A stretch of DNA of 64,000 nucleotides from Phytophthora sp. 'mugwort' (taxonomy: Eukaryota; Oomycota; Peronosporomycetes; Peronosporales; Peronosporaceae): positions 620,001 through 684,000 of the forward strand of contig JAUCEF010000001.1 in assembly GCA_033558025.1 (NCBI GenBank), read 5' to 3'. Made by a program: the position numbers and the translations under genes. Shown one piece after another: positions 1 through 9,661 of the stretch. Numbering within the stretch: the first letter of the stretch is position 1; the number at the start of each line of letters is the position of its first letter. A model generated the notes under the pieces. That model worked only from the letters and a program-made list of their open reading frames with translations, searched no databases and was not told the origin of the DNA.

Positions 1-1
1 G

Positions 2-175
2 GGTGTATTGACAACGGTAGCAGTGGGCGTTCTTCCTCACTTCGGCTACCAGCCGCTGGCCCAAGAAGGTGACGCTGAATCGTGTACGTGGACATCAGTA
101 GCTGATCTGGAGCCTGGAGTAGACTCGAGTGAAACTGAAGAGCGCTCGATTCGGGTCGCTATCGCAGAAGAATAG
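2..175 (+). CDS. C-terminal fragment of an unidentified protein (cut by window edge)
   Basis: An open frame runs from the left edge to a TAG at 173-175, giving 57 residues with no internal stop. It begins with a hydrophobic stretch (LTTVAVGVLPHFGY) that could be the end of a membrane segment, followed by an acidic tail (DSSETEERSIRVAIAEE). Codon third positions are GC-rich, unlike the AT-rich DNA that follows, as expected for an oomycete gene end. The family is not recognisable from this tail. The antisense frame across the same bases is probably a shadow. The start and most of the gene lie outside the window. Confidence 0.4.
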   Translation, partial: GVLTTVAVGVLPHFGYQPLAQEGDAESCTWTSVADLEPGVDSSETEERSIRVAIAEE

Positions 176-966
176 TGCGCATAGGGCCTGAAATAGGTAG
201 AGTATTTCATAATATTTGATGTTTTGGATTTACACACTTGCGTGCTTTGTCTTTCGACGACTGCCGCAACGACACTATGTTTAGCAGAAGAATTCGGCTA
301 TTGGGCTGCATCTTCTGCTGCATTCGCTTGGCATCTGCAAATACTCTGTCACGACATGTATTCTTGTTTAGGTACTGTAGTCTATCTATATTAATACTTA
401 ATTAGTACGACCCAGTACTACATACCAGTAGTACTATAAGTACAATTTGTCGAAGCATTTTCGACGGGTGGACAACATTGTTTTAACGATTTGCTCAAAT
501 ACAGAATGTACCTTTTTGACTCACAATTTCAAGACGTGTTATAAATTAAAACTTATAATACGGTACAACTTAACGAAACCTAGCCCTGAATGGTTTAATA
601 AAGAGAACCCATGCATTGTTTGTCAATTTCATCACACACCCTTGCTTGGAGTAGAGGTTGTATCTTTAGCGTCAAGATCTCATTACCCACTCGCCCGAGC
701 TGAACAAGTCAGGACACGTGAGTTTACCAAGACGGCTTAAGGAAAGAGTGAATATTGAGAGAACACGACCAGCAGAAACTTGCTGTTTTCTGGTACATTA
801 TCTGAGTTTCAGCTACATGTAGAACGTGAGCTCACTGTTATGCCCAAAGTTGTTTACTTCCACGGACTTTGCTATTTCATTTTCGACAGACACTGATCCT
901 CATGTCTGAAGAAAGCCAATGCAACGTATTTAACTCCATACACTATGAAGTAGCATCCAAACACAA
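176..966. other. Intergenic, no gene seen
   Basis: AT-rich DNA between the left-edge gene tail and the 3' end of transporter 1. An open frame at 447-740 has no recognisable motif and AT-rich codons. No repeat or RNA gene was seen. Confidence 0.5.
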
Positions 967-3900
967 TCACCGCTTCTGGTGGTTCACGAAGCGCATAGCC
1001 AGGAGCGTGAGCACCCGGAAGAATACCAGGAAGGCGAGGACGATGGCGCAGTTTCGCCAGATCTCGCTGTGCTTCATCAGGAAGACGTCCTCAAGATACT
1101 CTTTCACGGTTAAGTTTGAGGGCAGCGACGGGGGCACATTGGTCATCGGCTTACAACCGACCTCCGAGCCGTCGCCGTCGCCGTCGCCGGGGCAGTAGCC
1201 GAACACGATGGTGGACATGGCCGCGAGCGTATACTTCTGCGGCGTGATGTGATGTAACCACTTGTAGCCCGTCGGCAGGTCTCCGGCAGGCGGACTGAAG
1301 CCCATGAACAGAAAAAAGATGAGCGACTGTAGCATGCCCAGGATCTGAGCGACCTCCACGTTTGGCAACAGGAAGACGAGGAATTCGCCGATGTATGCCT
1401 GTAGCAGCACGTGCAGCGACATGACCAGCCAGAACGTGAGGAAAGACCCAAAGCCGGTGAAGCCCACCATTGGGTAGAAGGTGACCATGAACAGCAGCAG
1501 TGCCAGAAACGCGTACGGGATCTCCGCGACACTCGAGCCGAAGAAGTACCAGACTGCATTGTACGTCTGCGCAGCCCGCTCGCGATAAAAGACAGCCCGC
1601 TCCTGTGACGCGATAGGCAAGGCGCTGTTGAACGAGCCAACTCCGAGAAAACAGACTGCTACGTACATCATGCCCATACCCGAATTAATCCCCGAGAAAG
1701 AAGTGTACTCGGCCCCGACGTACGTGATGCCGAAAAGGAGGCCCAACACCAACGCCACGAAGAAGCGTGTCAAGTTAAATGAAGCCGTGCGCCAGTACAT
1801 GTTGAAAAACCGCTGCAGCAGAAACTTCATCTGGATCAGCTCAGTCGCAGCACGCTTGTCGCTGAACTCCAGAGCAGGCATCGACGGCGACGGATGAGAC
1901 ACACCCTCGCGGTCCAAGTTTGACAGCAAAAACTGGAAATGTTTGCTCGCCTGGAAGACCTTGACAAAGTCCGTCTTGTCGCCGTTGCTGTTGCCCACAC
2001 CGGCACCGATCACCTCCAGCATCCACGTCGCAGGGTTGTAGTTGTCCTCCAGCTTGGCCACGCCGTCAATCGACTCGAAATACGCGATCATCTCACGCGC
2101 GTTCTTGCCCAGTTCACCCGCAAAGACCGTCTCACCACCGCGCTTCAGCAGCAGCAAACTGTCAAACACTCGAAACACATCCGTCGACGGCTGGTGGATC
2201 GTACACAATACCGTGCGGCCCGTGTTCGCCACCTTGCGCACGCCGTCCATGATGAGCTTGGCGGAGCGCGCGTCCAGACCACTCGTGGGTTCATCCAGGA
2301 ACAACACGCTCGGTTGAGCCGCCAGCTCTACGCCGATGGTCAACCGCTTCATCTGCTCCACGGAGCTGCCGCGGATGATCTGGTCTGCGATCGGGTGCAG
2401 GTCTAGCAGGTCGAGGCACTCGTTCACCGAGTCGTACTTGAAGCTGTCGGGCACGTCGGCTCCCTGGCGCAGGAATGCGCTGAACGTGAGTGCCTCACGG
2501 ATGGTAGCAGACTCGGAGTGGATGTCCATCTGCTCACAGTAGCCTGTGGATCGGCGGATGGCGAGGTCGGTAGCGGGGTGGCCATTGAGCAGGATCTGTC
2601 CGGTGATCTTGCCTCCGGTTTTGCGCCCAGCGATGACGTCCATGAGCGTGGTCTTGCCTGCACCCGAGGATCCCATGAGTGCCGTAATGGTGCCAGGCAA
2701 CGCGTATCCGCTGATACCCTTGAGCAGGTCAATGGTGTCCTTGGGGTTGGACGGGTCGGGCACCGTGTACCATAGGTCCTTGAAGGCGACGGTGACCGGG
2801 ATAAAGTGCTTTTCCTTGTCCGCGACGACCGATACCACGGCGTCGCTTGCGTTCGGCGAGCTGCGAGGAGTGGCCACCAATCCATATTCACCCGAGGCGC
2901 TGCCCTTGTTCCCCGAGTCAAGCGTCACATTCTCAGGACTCTCATACCGGTGGTATTCCAGCGCAATGTACGACAGGAACATGAAAAAGACGTATGCGGC
3001 TGCCATGAACACGATGCCATACCAGAGCCAGAACTTCTCAGACGGAACCTCAAAAGTACTGAGCGAATAGTCTCCGACAGTCATGTTGAAGCTTTCGCAG
3101 AAGTTGACGTCGCCGTACGTGCATGTCTCGAATGCCGCATCAGAGTACTGATTTACTGCCAAAGCACGTACGCACCAAGCGATCGGGTTGATCCAGTACA
3201 GCCAGATAAGGTAGTCGGGGATCTGTTCCTTTGTGATCACAAAGCCTCCAAACAAGATGAAGAAGAGGGTCGAGACACTAGAGATCGGGTTAGCCACGTT
3301 GAAATTCGGCGCGGCAGATGCCAAGAAGAAGAAAAATGCCGTGAATGCGAGGTTCGTGATGCTCAGCATCAGAAGGAACAGCAAGAACGCCCCGATCGTA
3401 TCCACGAAGCCACACATCCAGTAGACAATGGAGCCGAATACAACACTCTCCAGAACAATTGGCGGCAGCTGACTTGCGGAGCTCGACAGCACGTAAGAAG
3501 CTGTCCGGAAGAAGTTGGCTCCGCGCTGCTTGTAAAACACCTCACGCGCAGCCATGACAGTCGGGATTTGCGAGGACTGAACCAGCGATAGACACAGAAC
3601 CGAAGCGAAGATGACGCCCATGACCAGCTGCGCGTTAGTCGGGTTGAACTGGTAGAAGACGCTTGAATACAGCAGGCCCATGATAGTGTTCATGACCAAG
3701 CGACCGATAAGTGCGGCTGAGCCGCGCAATGTCACTCTCATCTGCCGCTTCATGAGCAACAAGGTGCTCTCCAAGAAGTTCTCGTGGAACTCGGGGATCA
3801 AGTCGATGTGTTTGGCCATGTCTTCGATAAGACTCGGGTGGACTGGTCCATGCAGCTCGTCCATCATGCGTGCGTAGATTTGCGAGCGCGTGAACACGTC

Positions 3901-5064
3901 GGCATACTGACTCGCTGTACAGGGAATGCTGCTGGATGGGATGGAGTTGACCTCGTACTGGGCCTGCTTGTCAGTGCCCAAATCCAGCAGGAAATCAGCA
4001 ATGTCACGACGCGGAGGACACTTGAAGCCCAGGGTCTCGAAGTAGCTAAGAGCTTCAGCACGTGGACCATGGTACATCACGTGACCTTCGTTGAGAATCA
4101 CCACGTCGTCGAACAGCTCGAACACCTCGGGCGACGGCTGTAACAGTGAAATCACTACCGTCTTGCGGAACTTCTTGGCGATACTGCGCTGTGTGGTGAT
4201 GATGTCGAAGGTGGCGGCGCTGTCGAGACCCGTGCTGATCTCGTCCATCATCATGACGTATTTGTTGCCAAACTCCATCTCGCCCGTCGTGACGCGCTTG
4301 CGTTCTCCGCCAGACACACCACGAGTCATGGCATCACCGACGATCGTGTTCTGGCAGTTGTCAAGTCCGAGCTGCTGGATGACGATGTCCGGGTAGTGTT
4401 TGAACATGGCTCGAGCGGCGTCGAGCGCGGCCTTGTTCTCCTCGGGTGTGCCATTCGTGAAGTGGTTCTCGTCTCGCTTGGAGAGACCGCCACCGCAGCA
4501 GGCGTGTGCAAACTCAAGCGTCTCTTTAACGGTTAACAGCGAGTAGTGCTTGTCGCGCTGCGTGACGTACGATACGGACTGGGGGAGCTGTTTGCGCATA
4601 TCATCAGCTGATGTGCCATTGTACGTGACCTGTCCCTCCAAGGTGATGTTCTTTTCGGCGGGGAATCGGCCGCTGAGCAGCTTCATGAGCGACGACTTGC
4701 CCGATCCAGGTTGACCAAGCACCAGTGTGATCGTACCCGGCTTGAAGATGCCGCTGACGTTCTTAAGGACCTGCTTCGTGACGACGTGCTTGCTTGACCG
4801 CATTTCGCGGAAGCTCGTCTTAATGACGTTGACGAGTGTGGGCAGCTCGACCGTGACGTCAGTCTCGTCCTTGACCATGATATCGGCTGAAATGGAGACG
4901 TCCTTGATGCGCACCTCCATCTGCGGGAGGTTCTTGCCCAGCGCCTTTTCCATACGGGATGCCACGTGGTCGTGCAGAGCTTGTGGTCCCTGAGCCATGA
5001 GCGTCTTGCCGTTGTCGTACTCGATGGTAGCATGCATGGGCGCGTCCGACGCGTCCGGAGTCAT
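967..5064 (-). CDS. PDR-type full-size ABCG transporter (copy 1)
   Basis: Intact, intronless ORF of 1365 residues, the usual size for pleiotropic drug resistance transporters, which are plasma-membrane ATP-driven exporters of lipids, xenobiotics or defence compounds. Layout is NBD1-TMD1-NBD2-TMD2. NBD1: Walker A GQPGSGKSS (117-125), signature VSGGERKR (250-257), Walker B ending MMMDE (271-275), and Gln in place of the H-loop His (LLQPSPEV). TMD1 is about 441-700. NBD2: Walker A GSSGAGKTT (798-806), signature SSVEQMKRL (900-908), Walker B LFLDE (921-925), H-loop His957. TMD2 is about 1098-1357, with a large loop holding Cys and an NLT sequon. Ends NHQKR. The loop has an extra acidic GDGDGDG run from hexanucleotide slippage near 1175-1190. 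ATG at 5062-5064 is supported by the conserved N-terminus and the Inr upstream. Parts of the gene match copies 3/4 rather than sister copy 2. Substrate unknown. Confidence 0.97.
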   Translation of the reverse strand: MTPDASDAPMHATIEYDNGKTLMAQGPQALHDHVASRMEKALGKNLPQMEVRIKDVSISADIMVKDETDVTVELPTLVNVIKTSFREMRSSKHVVTKQVLKNVSGIFKPGTITLVLGQPGSGKSSLMKLLSGRFPAEKNITLEGQVTYNGTSADDMRKQLPQSVSYVTQRDKHYSLLTVKETLEFAHACCGGGLSKRDENHFTNGTPEENKAALDAARAMFKHYPDIVIQQLGLDNCQNTIVGDAMTRGVSGGERKRVTTGEMEFGNKYVMMMDEISTGLDSAATFDIITTQRSIAKKFRKTVVISLLQPSPEVFELFDDVVILNEGHVMYHGPRAEALSYFETLGFKCPPRRDIADFLLDLGTDKQAQYEVNSIPSSSIPCTASQYADVFTRSQIYARMMDELHGPVHPSLIEDMAKHIDLIPEFHENFLESTLLLMKRQMRVTLRGSAALIGRLVMNTIMGLLYSSVFYQFNPTNAQLVMGVIFASVLCLSLVQSSQIPTVMAAREVFYKQRGANFFRTASYVLSSSASQLPPIVLESVVFGSIVYWMCGFVDTIGAFLLFLLMLSITNLAFTAFFFFLASAAPNFNVANPISSVSTLFFILFGGFVITKEQIPDYLIWLYWINPIAWCVRALAVNQYSDAAFETCTYGDVNFCESFNMTVGDYSLSTFEVPSEKFWLWYGIVFMAAAYVFFMFLSYIALEYHRYESPENVTLDSGNKGSASGEYGLVATPRSSPNASDAVVSVVADKEKHFIPVTVAFKDLWYTVPDPSNPKDTIDLLKGISGYALPGTITALMGSSGAGKTTLMDVIAGRKTGGKITGQILLNGHPATDLAIRRSTGYCEQMDIHSESATIREALTFSAFLRQGADVPDSFKYDSVNECLDLLDLHPIADQIIRGSSVEQMKRLTIGVELAAQPSVLFLDEPTSGLDARSAKLIMDGVRKVANTGRTVLCTIHQPSTDVFRVFDSLLLLKRGGETVFAGELGKNAREMIAYFESIDGVAKLEDNYNPATWMLEVIGAGVGNSNGDKTDFVKVFQASKHFQFLLSNLDREGVSHPSPSMPALEFSDKRAATELIQMKFLLQRFFNMYWRTASFNLTRFFVALVLGLLFGITYVGAEYTSFSGINSGMGMMYVAVCFLGVGSFNSALPIASQERAVFYRERAAQTYNAVWYFFGSSVAEIPYAFLALLLFMVTFYPMVGFTGFGSFLTFWLVMSLHVLLQAYIGEFLVFLLPNVEVAQILGMLQSLIFFLFMGFSPPAGDLPTGYKWLHHITPQKYTLAAMSTIVFGYCPGDGDGDGSEVGCKPMTNVPPSLPSNLTVKEYLEDVFLMKHSEIWRNCAIVLAFLVFFRVLTLLAMRFVNHQKR

Positions 5065-5338
5065 GTCTACTGCGAGTTTCGTTCCTGCTTAAGCAGTTCG
5101 TAGCTCTAGGAATCAGCTGATGTCGCTGGTAAGACTCAAATTGTAATGTGATTTATCGGCAAGCTCGTTAAATGAGCACAACGCTGCAACTGGTCGTACA
5201 TGGTGCGATCCTGCACGATAGATGGGCACCGTTATACCAAGCTTTTTGTTTACGACTGGCAAGCGACTACTTTTGGAGACCGCTTCAGATTATGGGACGG
5301 GAATCAACGCCATTACTCCGACAATGTTGATGACCGGG
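5065..5338 (-). promoter_or_regulatory. Upstream region of transporter 1, homologous to that of transporter 2
   Basis: Read on the minus strand, this block aligns with 34872-35152 upstream of transporter 2. Shared stretches include CATCAACATTGTC, CGTCCCATAATC, GTCGCTTGCCA, GTAAACAAAA and TACAATTTGAGTC. The duplication that produced copies 1 and 2 therefore included promoter DNA. Outside the block the flanks diverge. Confidence 0.75.
5138..5153 (-). promoter_or_regulatory. Oomycete initiator (Inr)-like core promoter, transporter 1
   Basis: The minus strand reads AATCACATTACAATTT, about 75-90 bp upstream of the ATG. It resembles the known oomycete 16-nt initiator consensus (GCTCATTYYNCAWTTT), with mismatches at the 5' end. 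The same position in transporter 2 has a closer match. Confidence 0.6.
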
Positions 5339-5344
5339 TTACGC

Positions 5345-6190
5345 GATCACGTGCACCGCCAGTTGGTAATGTAAGGTCTTGAGTGTTGTGCCATTCCGTA
5401 TTTTGACTTACTGGTCCCAAAATGACTTTAAACTACCCGAACACGTTGAATTAATTGGAGATAAGTTGGTGTACTTCGGAGGGCTCGTCGCACCAAGAAA
5501 TCACTTCGTGATGTATTCAGTGAATGCGAGCCGAACAGCATTAGTTCCCAGAAGTGCTGGGAAAGTCTTCACGGCCAATTTCCAGTCTAAGTACCCATAT
5601 TTCCCCGCAAGTTGAAACAGCCGATTGACGGTAGCATATGAAGGGCTAGGGTGAAAGGGTGAAATTCCGTGTCGGTACATTTAGGCAGTTTATTTATATC
5701 AAAAAGAGGTCACTTGAGAGCGTTAATCGTTAATAACAGACTCTCGGCTTAGGGTTCTGTAAATTTTCTTAGGGTCGTATGGAAATTACCGAATTGTGTC
5801 CTCTATACTTCTCCGTTCCACTTTAGTATGGATTTTTTTTAGTTACGATTTTCTGCTGGTGAATCTAGAGCGAGTGGGATAAATCTGCGAGTTGCCTGAT
5901 GAAGCCCAAACACTATTTTTCTCGTCTGCGTTCCGTACTTCGACCAAGAGTAAGCGAGCGTTTACCATGATCGGTTTTGAGAGGGAGAAGGTTTAATTTC
6001 GTAGTTCGGCTAATTAGAAGCGGTATTAGCTCGCAACAGTTGCGTCAAGCTGCGATGGTACTCTACAGTGAAAAGCTTCTTTAGAGACTCTGAAACGTTG
6101 ATTTATTAGCAGGAAGAACACGTGTTGTTATGAGGTTGTTACTCGAGGTTGGGCTGAACTTTTTACCAATAAGGACGAGGAAAAAAATCG
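5345..6190. other. Intergenic, no gene seen
   Basis: AT-rich DNA between the transporter 1 promoter and a mariner relic. An open frame at 5379-5615 (78 residues) matches nothing recognisable and lacks host-like codon bias. No other structure was identified. Confidence 0.5.
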
Positions 6191-6205
6191 ACTTCATTTT
6201 AGCTG

Positions 6206-7640
6206 CTAAGACATACGCTTTAGGTGTCTGTCATCTCCCACAACCAACTCTGCATTGATCGGAAAGGTCGATGGCGATATGCCATTGCGATAGTGCTCGT
6301 TGCGCACACGAGGAAGCCGGTAGTCGTTACTGCCGCCGCTTGCAATCACGCTCTGCATGACCTTCTGCAGGGTCACGAACGACTTGTCGAGAACTGAAGA
6401 TGGGATCTTCTTGAACGCGTCTTCGGTTGCTGCAATGAGACTGTCCACATCATACGAGTTGCGTTGGTACTGGTAGGCTTGGAACGAAGAGAAGACACCG
6501 AAGTCAAGAACGTTTAGGTCAGGTGATCTAGGCGGCTGGCACATCATTTCGATACGCCAGCCGTCTAGTTCACCCGCCTGCACAGCACTGTAAGGAGATA
6601 CATGGGGCCCAGCATTATCTTGCTGAACCTGAAGCACTCCCTTCTTGCGTCCTAGTAGCAATAGAGCAAAGATGCTGTCAGCCGCAAATTAGTTTTAAAA
6701 ACAGTCGCATTAGGGACGTACCAGGCCATTTACTGCGAATGACAGGGAATACTAGCTCTTTTAGCATTTCCGTGTAGACTGAGCGCGTCATGTTGACGTT
6801 CTTCGATGGTTCCGGCAGGTCGGTTGACGGACGGACGCTTAGCCGGCTGCGCTCAATGATCGGCCAAATGCCGATTTTCCCGTCAAACATCTCCTTCGTA
6901 CGAAAATTGTATCTAGGCCTGGCCACCGCTGCTAGAAACATCACTTTACCGATTTATCTTTTGTTTGGCGTCGAACCCCGATCTATAGGGCAGGGGCTCG
7001 TTTGGAGTAATATAAAATTTCGAAGCAGCTTTATACAGGTTAAACCATTTCTCATCGATATGCACCACGTCGTACATGTGGTGCATTCGATACGTTCTGC
7101 CACCTGCAACAGGAAATACGGACCACAGTTAATAGTTGACATATAGCAGCATATCATTGGCAACAAACTAACCAATAGGGCGTTCCACGTGACTCAGCGC
7201 GAAGAGCAGCCACCCTGTACTTGTGGCCGTCGGTCAGGGTCGGCTTCACGTGCTGCACGACTCGGCGAAGCGCACCATCACGGAGGTGGCGCCAAAGAGT
7301 CGTCTTCGGGATCTGGGCGGCTCGCGCCAGCGAGAACAGCGTCTGCCGCTGGCAGAGCGATACCGCGGCTACACGTCGCGCGACGTCCTCTCGCGAAAGC
7401 TTCCTTGGCGTGGGAGCGCGGTTGGCTCTTGGTGTAGCCAGGAGTGCTGCATCGTCTTCTCGGCACCGCCAGATTTTTGCCACAGACGCCGACAAACTCC
7501 AAAGAAGCAACAACTTGCTTGACGGCGTCTTTCATGGGCACGCCAGCAACGCTGTGCCTGGTCAGGAAGATGACAACGGCGACGCGGGTTGAGGGCTGGA
7601 TATCGTGGGTCTGGGCTGTGCGTCCGGGCATCATGTAGAT
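6206..7640 (-). pseudogene. Mariner-like transposase relic 1
   Basis: Broken transposase read in several minus-strand frames. The N-terminal helix-turn-helix region (about 7154-7640) includes IPKTTLWRHLRD. The first catalytic Asp lies near 7040-7090 in HIDEKWFNLYK, followed by VARPRYNFRTKEMFDGKIGI (6830-6940). The second is in QQDNAGPHV (about 6600), and the third in QPPRSPDLNVLDFGVF (about 6500-6545), so the third position is Asp as in mariner. Frameshifts lie near 7150, 6950 and 6670. The last 151 codons are open, but the whole is inactive. It belongs to the same family as the relic at 21.2-22.8 kb and has the same orientation. Terminal inverted repeats were not located. Confidence 0.85.
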
Positions 7641-7659
7641 GAATAGTATAGTGTGCCAA

Positions 7660-8335
7660 TGACTAGCTGGCTTTTGGCGCTCAGCATGGATGTCGATGGC
7701 TGGCGACGCCTCGGGGATGAATGGCGGTTAGGCACTTGAACGCGACGATTTAGATTCCAGAGATTCGCACCTTTTTATCCAGTAGAATTAAGCGTCACTC
7801 ACAAGATAACCCTCAATGCGCATATTCAGGTGGAACAGAGTAGTACAGTCGTTCAAAGACCAGATTTTCACTGTCCAGTCAATCTAAAGTGATCACCAGC
7901 AGCTCATTACCAACTGAAGTCTATTAAGGCGCATTAGGCTCGACTGTTATACTGTGCAAAACATGTTCTCAAAATAAGCTTAAGCTCTATCCGCTACAAC
8001 GACCGGCAAATTCCCCGACAATAATATACGCAACGAGAGAGTGATACTTATTGTCTGTATCTAGAATAGTGAGCTATTTAAATAATTGAAGTTACGTAAT
8101 GCTCGCGTATTTTTCCGCCGGTTGCCGCGGACATAATGCGATCATGCATTCCCCAAAGCGCAAGATGCCCATGAAAAAGAGAGAAGTCCTAGTTTTAGTT
8201 GCTATACGGTAAACGGGTGGATTTGTTGGACAACACACGAGAGTTCTTTTTGAAAAAATAGGATTAAAGTTTTCAACCGCATTTATTTGAATTAAATATC
8301 GATAAAAAGGAGACAAATCAATCTTTCCATCACGC
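7660..8335. other. No gene seen
   Basis: AT-rich DNA between the mariner relic and the duplicated segment at 8341. No motif, RNA gene or repeat was recognised. Confidence 0.4.
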
Positions 8336-8340
8336 AACCG

Positions 8341-8573
8341 GATTGGGGGCAAATAGATAGTGCATTGCAGTGAGTCGAAGGGTGCGGTGAGGCGGGTCGA
8401 CTTCATCGAGGCGGAGTGAAAAGGCGAATGAACTACGCCTTCTCCCTCGTCTATCTAGAGCTACTGTGATCTAAACCTGTGCTGCACCATTGCATCCTGG
8501 GACGTCCTCGAATCCTAATGGGCAAACAGATGGTGCCTTGCAGTGAGTCGAAGGGCGCGGTGAACGGCCCCAT
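8341..8573. repeat. Imperfect direct repeat pair (8341-8406 and 8505-8573)
   Basis: Two copies of a roughly 65-bp segment share TGCAGTGAGTCGAAGG and flanking bases about 165 bp apart. In the minus frame both read as APFDSLQ followed by a T-I-x-LP motif, so a short coding piece appears to have been duplicated at the end of the tyrosine-recombinase relic. Confidence 0.6.
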
Positions 8574-8589
8574 TATGATGTTAATTTGT

Positions 8590-9060
8590 TCGCCGGGTGT
8601 TTGACTCTCTGCGTTGCACATTCGTGTTGACAGCCCTGTTGACGCCTTTGCTGGTTGTCGGTGATATTCTTCGAAGCAGTTGGAAGCCCATCGCCCGAGA
8701 AGTTTGATTGAGAGTCTCTCTGCTCCACCAACGACGAGTGCAGTGGCTCCACCGATGCTGATCAAGTGCGTATTTGGCTGGGGGCACACCTGCCAACCGG
8801 GCTTTTTGTTTGATTGTTCGTGACACAACTTGCGAAGCGAGACCCTCCGCACAAATGTGTATCCGATCGAAGCTGTAGTTCTTGGCAAAACAAATGGCGA
8901 GTTTTCTTCATGTGGTACAGTCCCCGCAATGGGCATATACTGCTGTCACCTGACGTGCACGGTCGTCCATGCCCCACGCCCGTATGGGTCGTTCTTGGCA
9001 CCCTCAAGGCCGATTGAGACTGACGTTGGGAACTGAAAGTTGACTTGCTTGCCGGTATTT
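8590..9060 (-). pseudogene. Tyrosine recombinase (YR) fragment
   Basis: Minus-strand frames carry the C-terminal part of a tyrosine recombinase. LEGAKNDPYGRGA lies near 9000. Further on come ISIGGATALVVGGAERLS and LLGRWASNCFEEY, with the H-x-x-R box decayed to H-x-x-S and the nucleophile region ending in Tyr. Stops and frameshifts break it. YR proteins of this kind occur in Crypton-like and YR-retrotransposon elements of oomycetes. It differs from the Crypton protein at 60-62 kb. A coiled-coil Gag-like fragment lies just upstream in the same direction. Confidence 0.7.
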
Positions 9061-9099
9061 GCGTAGGTGGGCCTAGCGCCGCGTTGTCCATCGAGCCGA

Positions 9100-9660
9100 G
9101 CACTATAACGGTCCCAACTTACGAGTCGACAGACGAACTCCGCAAAGCTGTAGAGGCGACAGAAGCCAGCCGTTGGAGAGCGGTATCCCGTTCCCCTGTG
9201 AGATCGTCCAGCTCCGTCTGAAAGTCCTCATGCTCTGTAATTAGCGAGTCATGATCCGCCTGGAGATTCGTGTGTTCCGTGCGGAGTCATTGGTATATCC
9301 ACCACCTGCTTGAGAAGCACGGTTCGCTCCAAGAAGCTCGCCTCCTTCCCCTAAACAGCAGCATTCAGATCTGTAATAGCTTCCTCTAGCTTGGCACGAT
9401 TTGGATTGCCTCCCGAAGGGCTCCTTAACGCTCAGCTGACAGCTGAGAAGCGTCGGCCACTGACTTGTCGTGGAGTCGCCGGGTCCGATCCAAATTGGTC
9501 ATCGTCGTTGGATTGTGGTCGATGTCGCTGGATCCTCTTGAGCTCCACAGCGAGGGTGTCGCAGGAGCGTTTGACCCGCGGGATCGTTTCAGCTGCTGCT
9601 GGCATTGACGTGGGTATGGATCTCAACGAGGATCTGAGAACTCCTCCGACCCAGCAAGGC
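9100..9660 (-). pseudogene. Coiled-coil, Gag-like fragment
   Basis: With frameshifts, the minus strand reads a long heptad-like run. Pieces include KLEEAITDLNAAV, LQADHDSLITEHEDFQTE and LDDLTGERDTALQRLASVA, preceded by a basic, polar stretch (9432-9662). This resembles coiled-coil Gag proteins of oomycete retroelements, but no zinc knuckle or defining motif is visible, so the assignment is an inference. It lies in the same direction as the YR fragment and ends about 40 bp before it. Confidence 0.45.
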
Positions 9661-9661
9661 A

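Noticed and set aside
447..740. 97-codon ORF upstream of transporter 1's 3' end
   Set aside because: AT-rich codons, no motif and no start context. It is consistent with chance in AT-rich DNA.
1143..4993. Many open frames of 60-260 codons opposite or out of phase with transporter 1 (and the same set in copies 2-4)
   Set aside because: They recur at the same relative place in all four copies because the DNA is conserved and GC3-rich. They have no domains and are shadows of the ABC genes.
5379..5615. 78-codon ORF upstream of the transporter 1 promoter
   Set aside because: Not conserved in the homologous flank of transporter 2 and no recognisable family.
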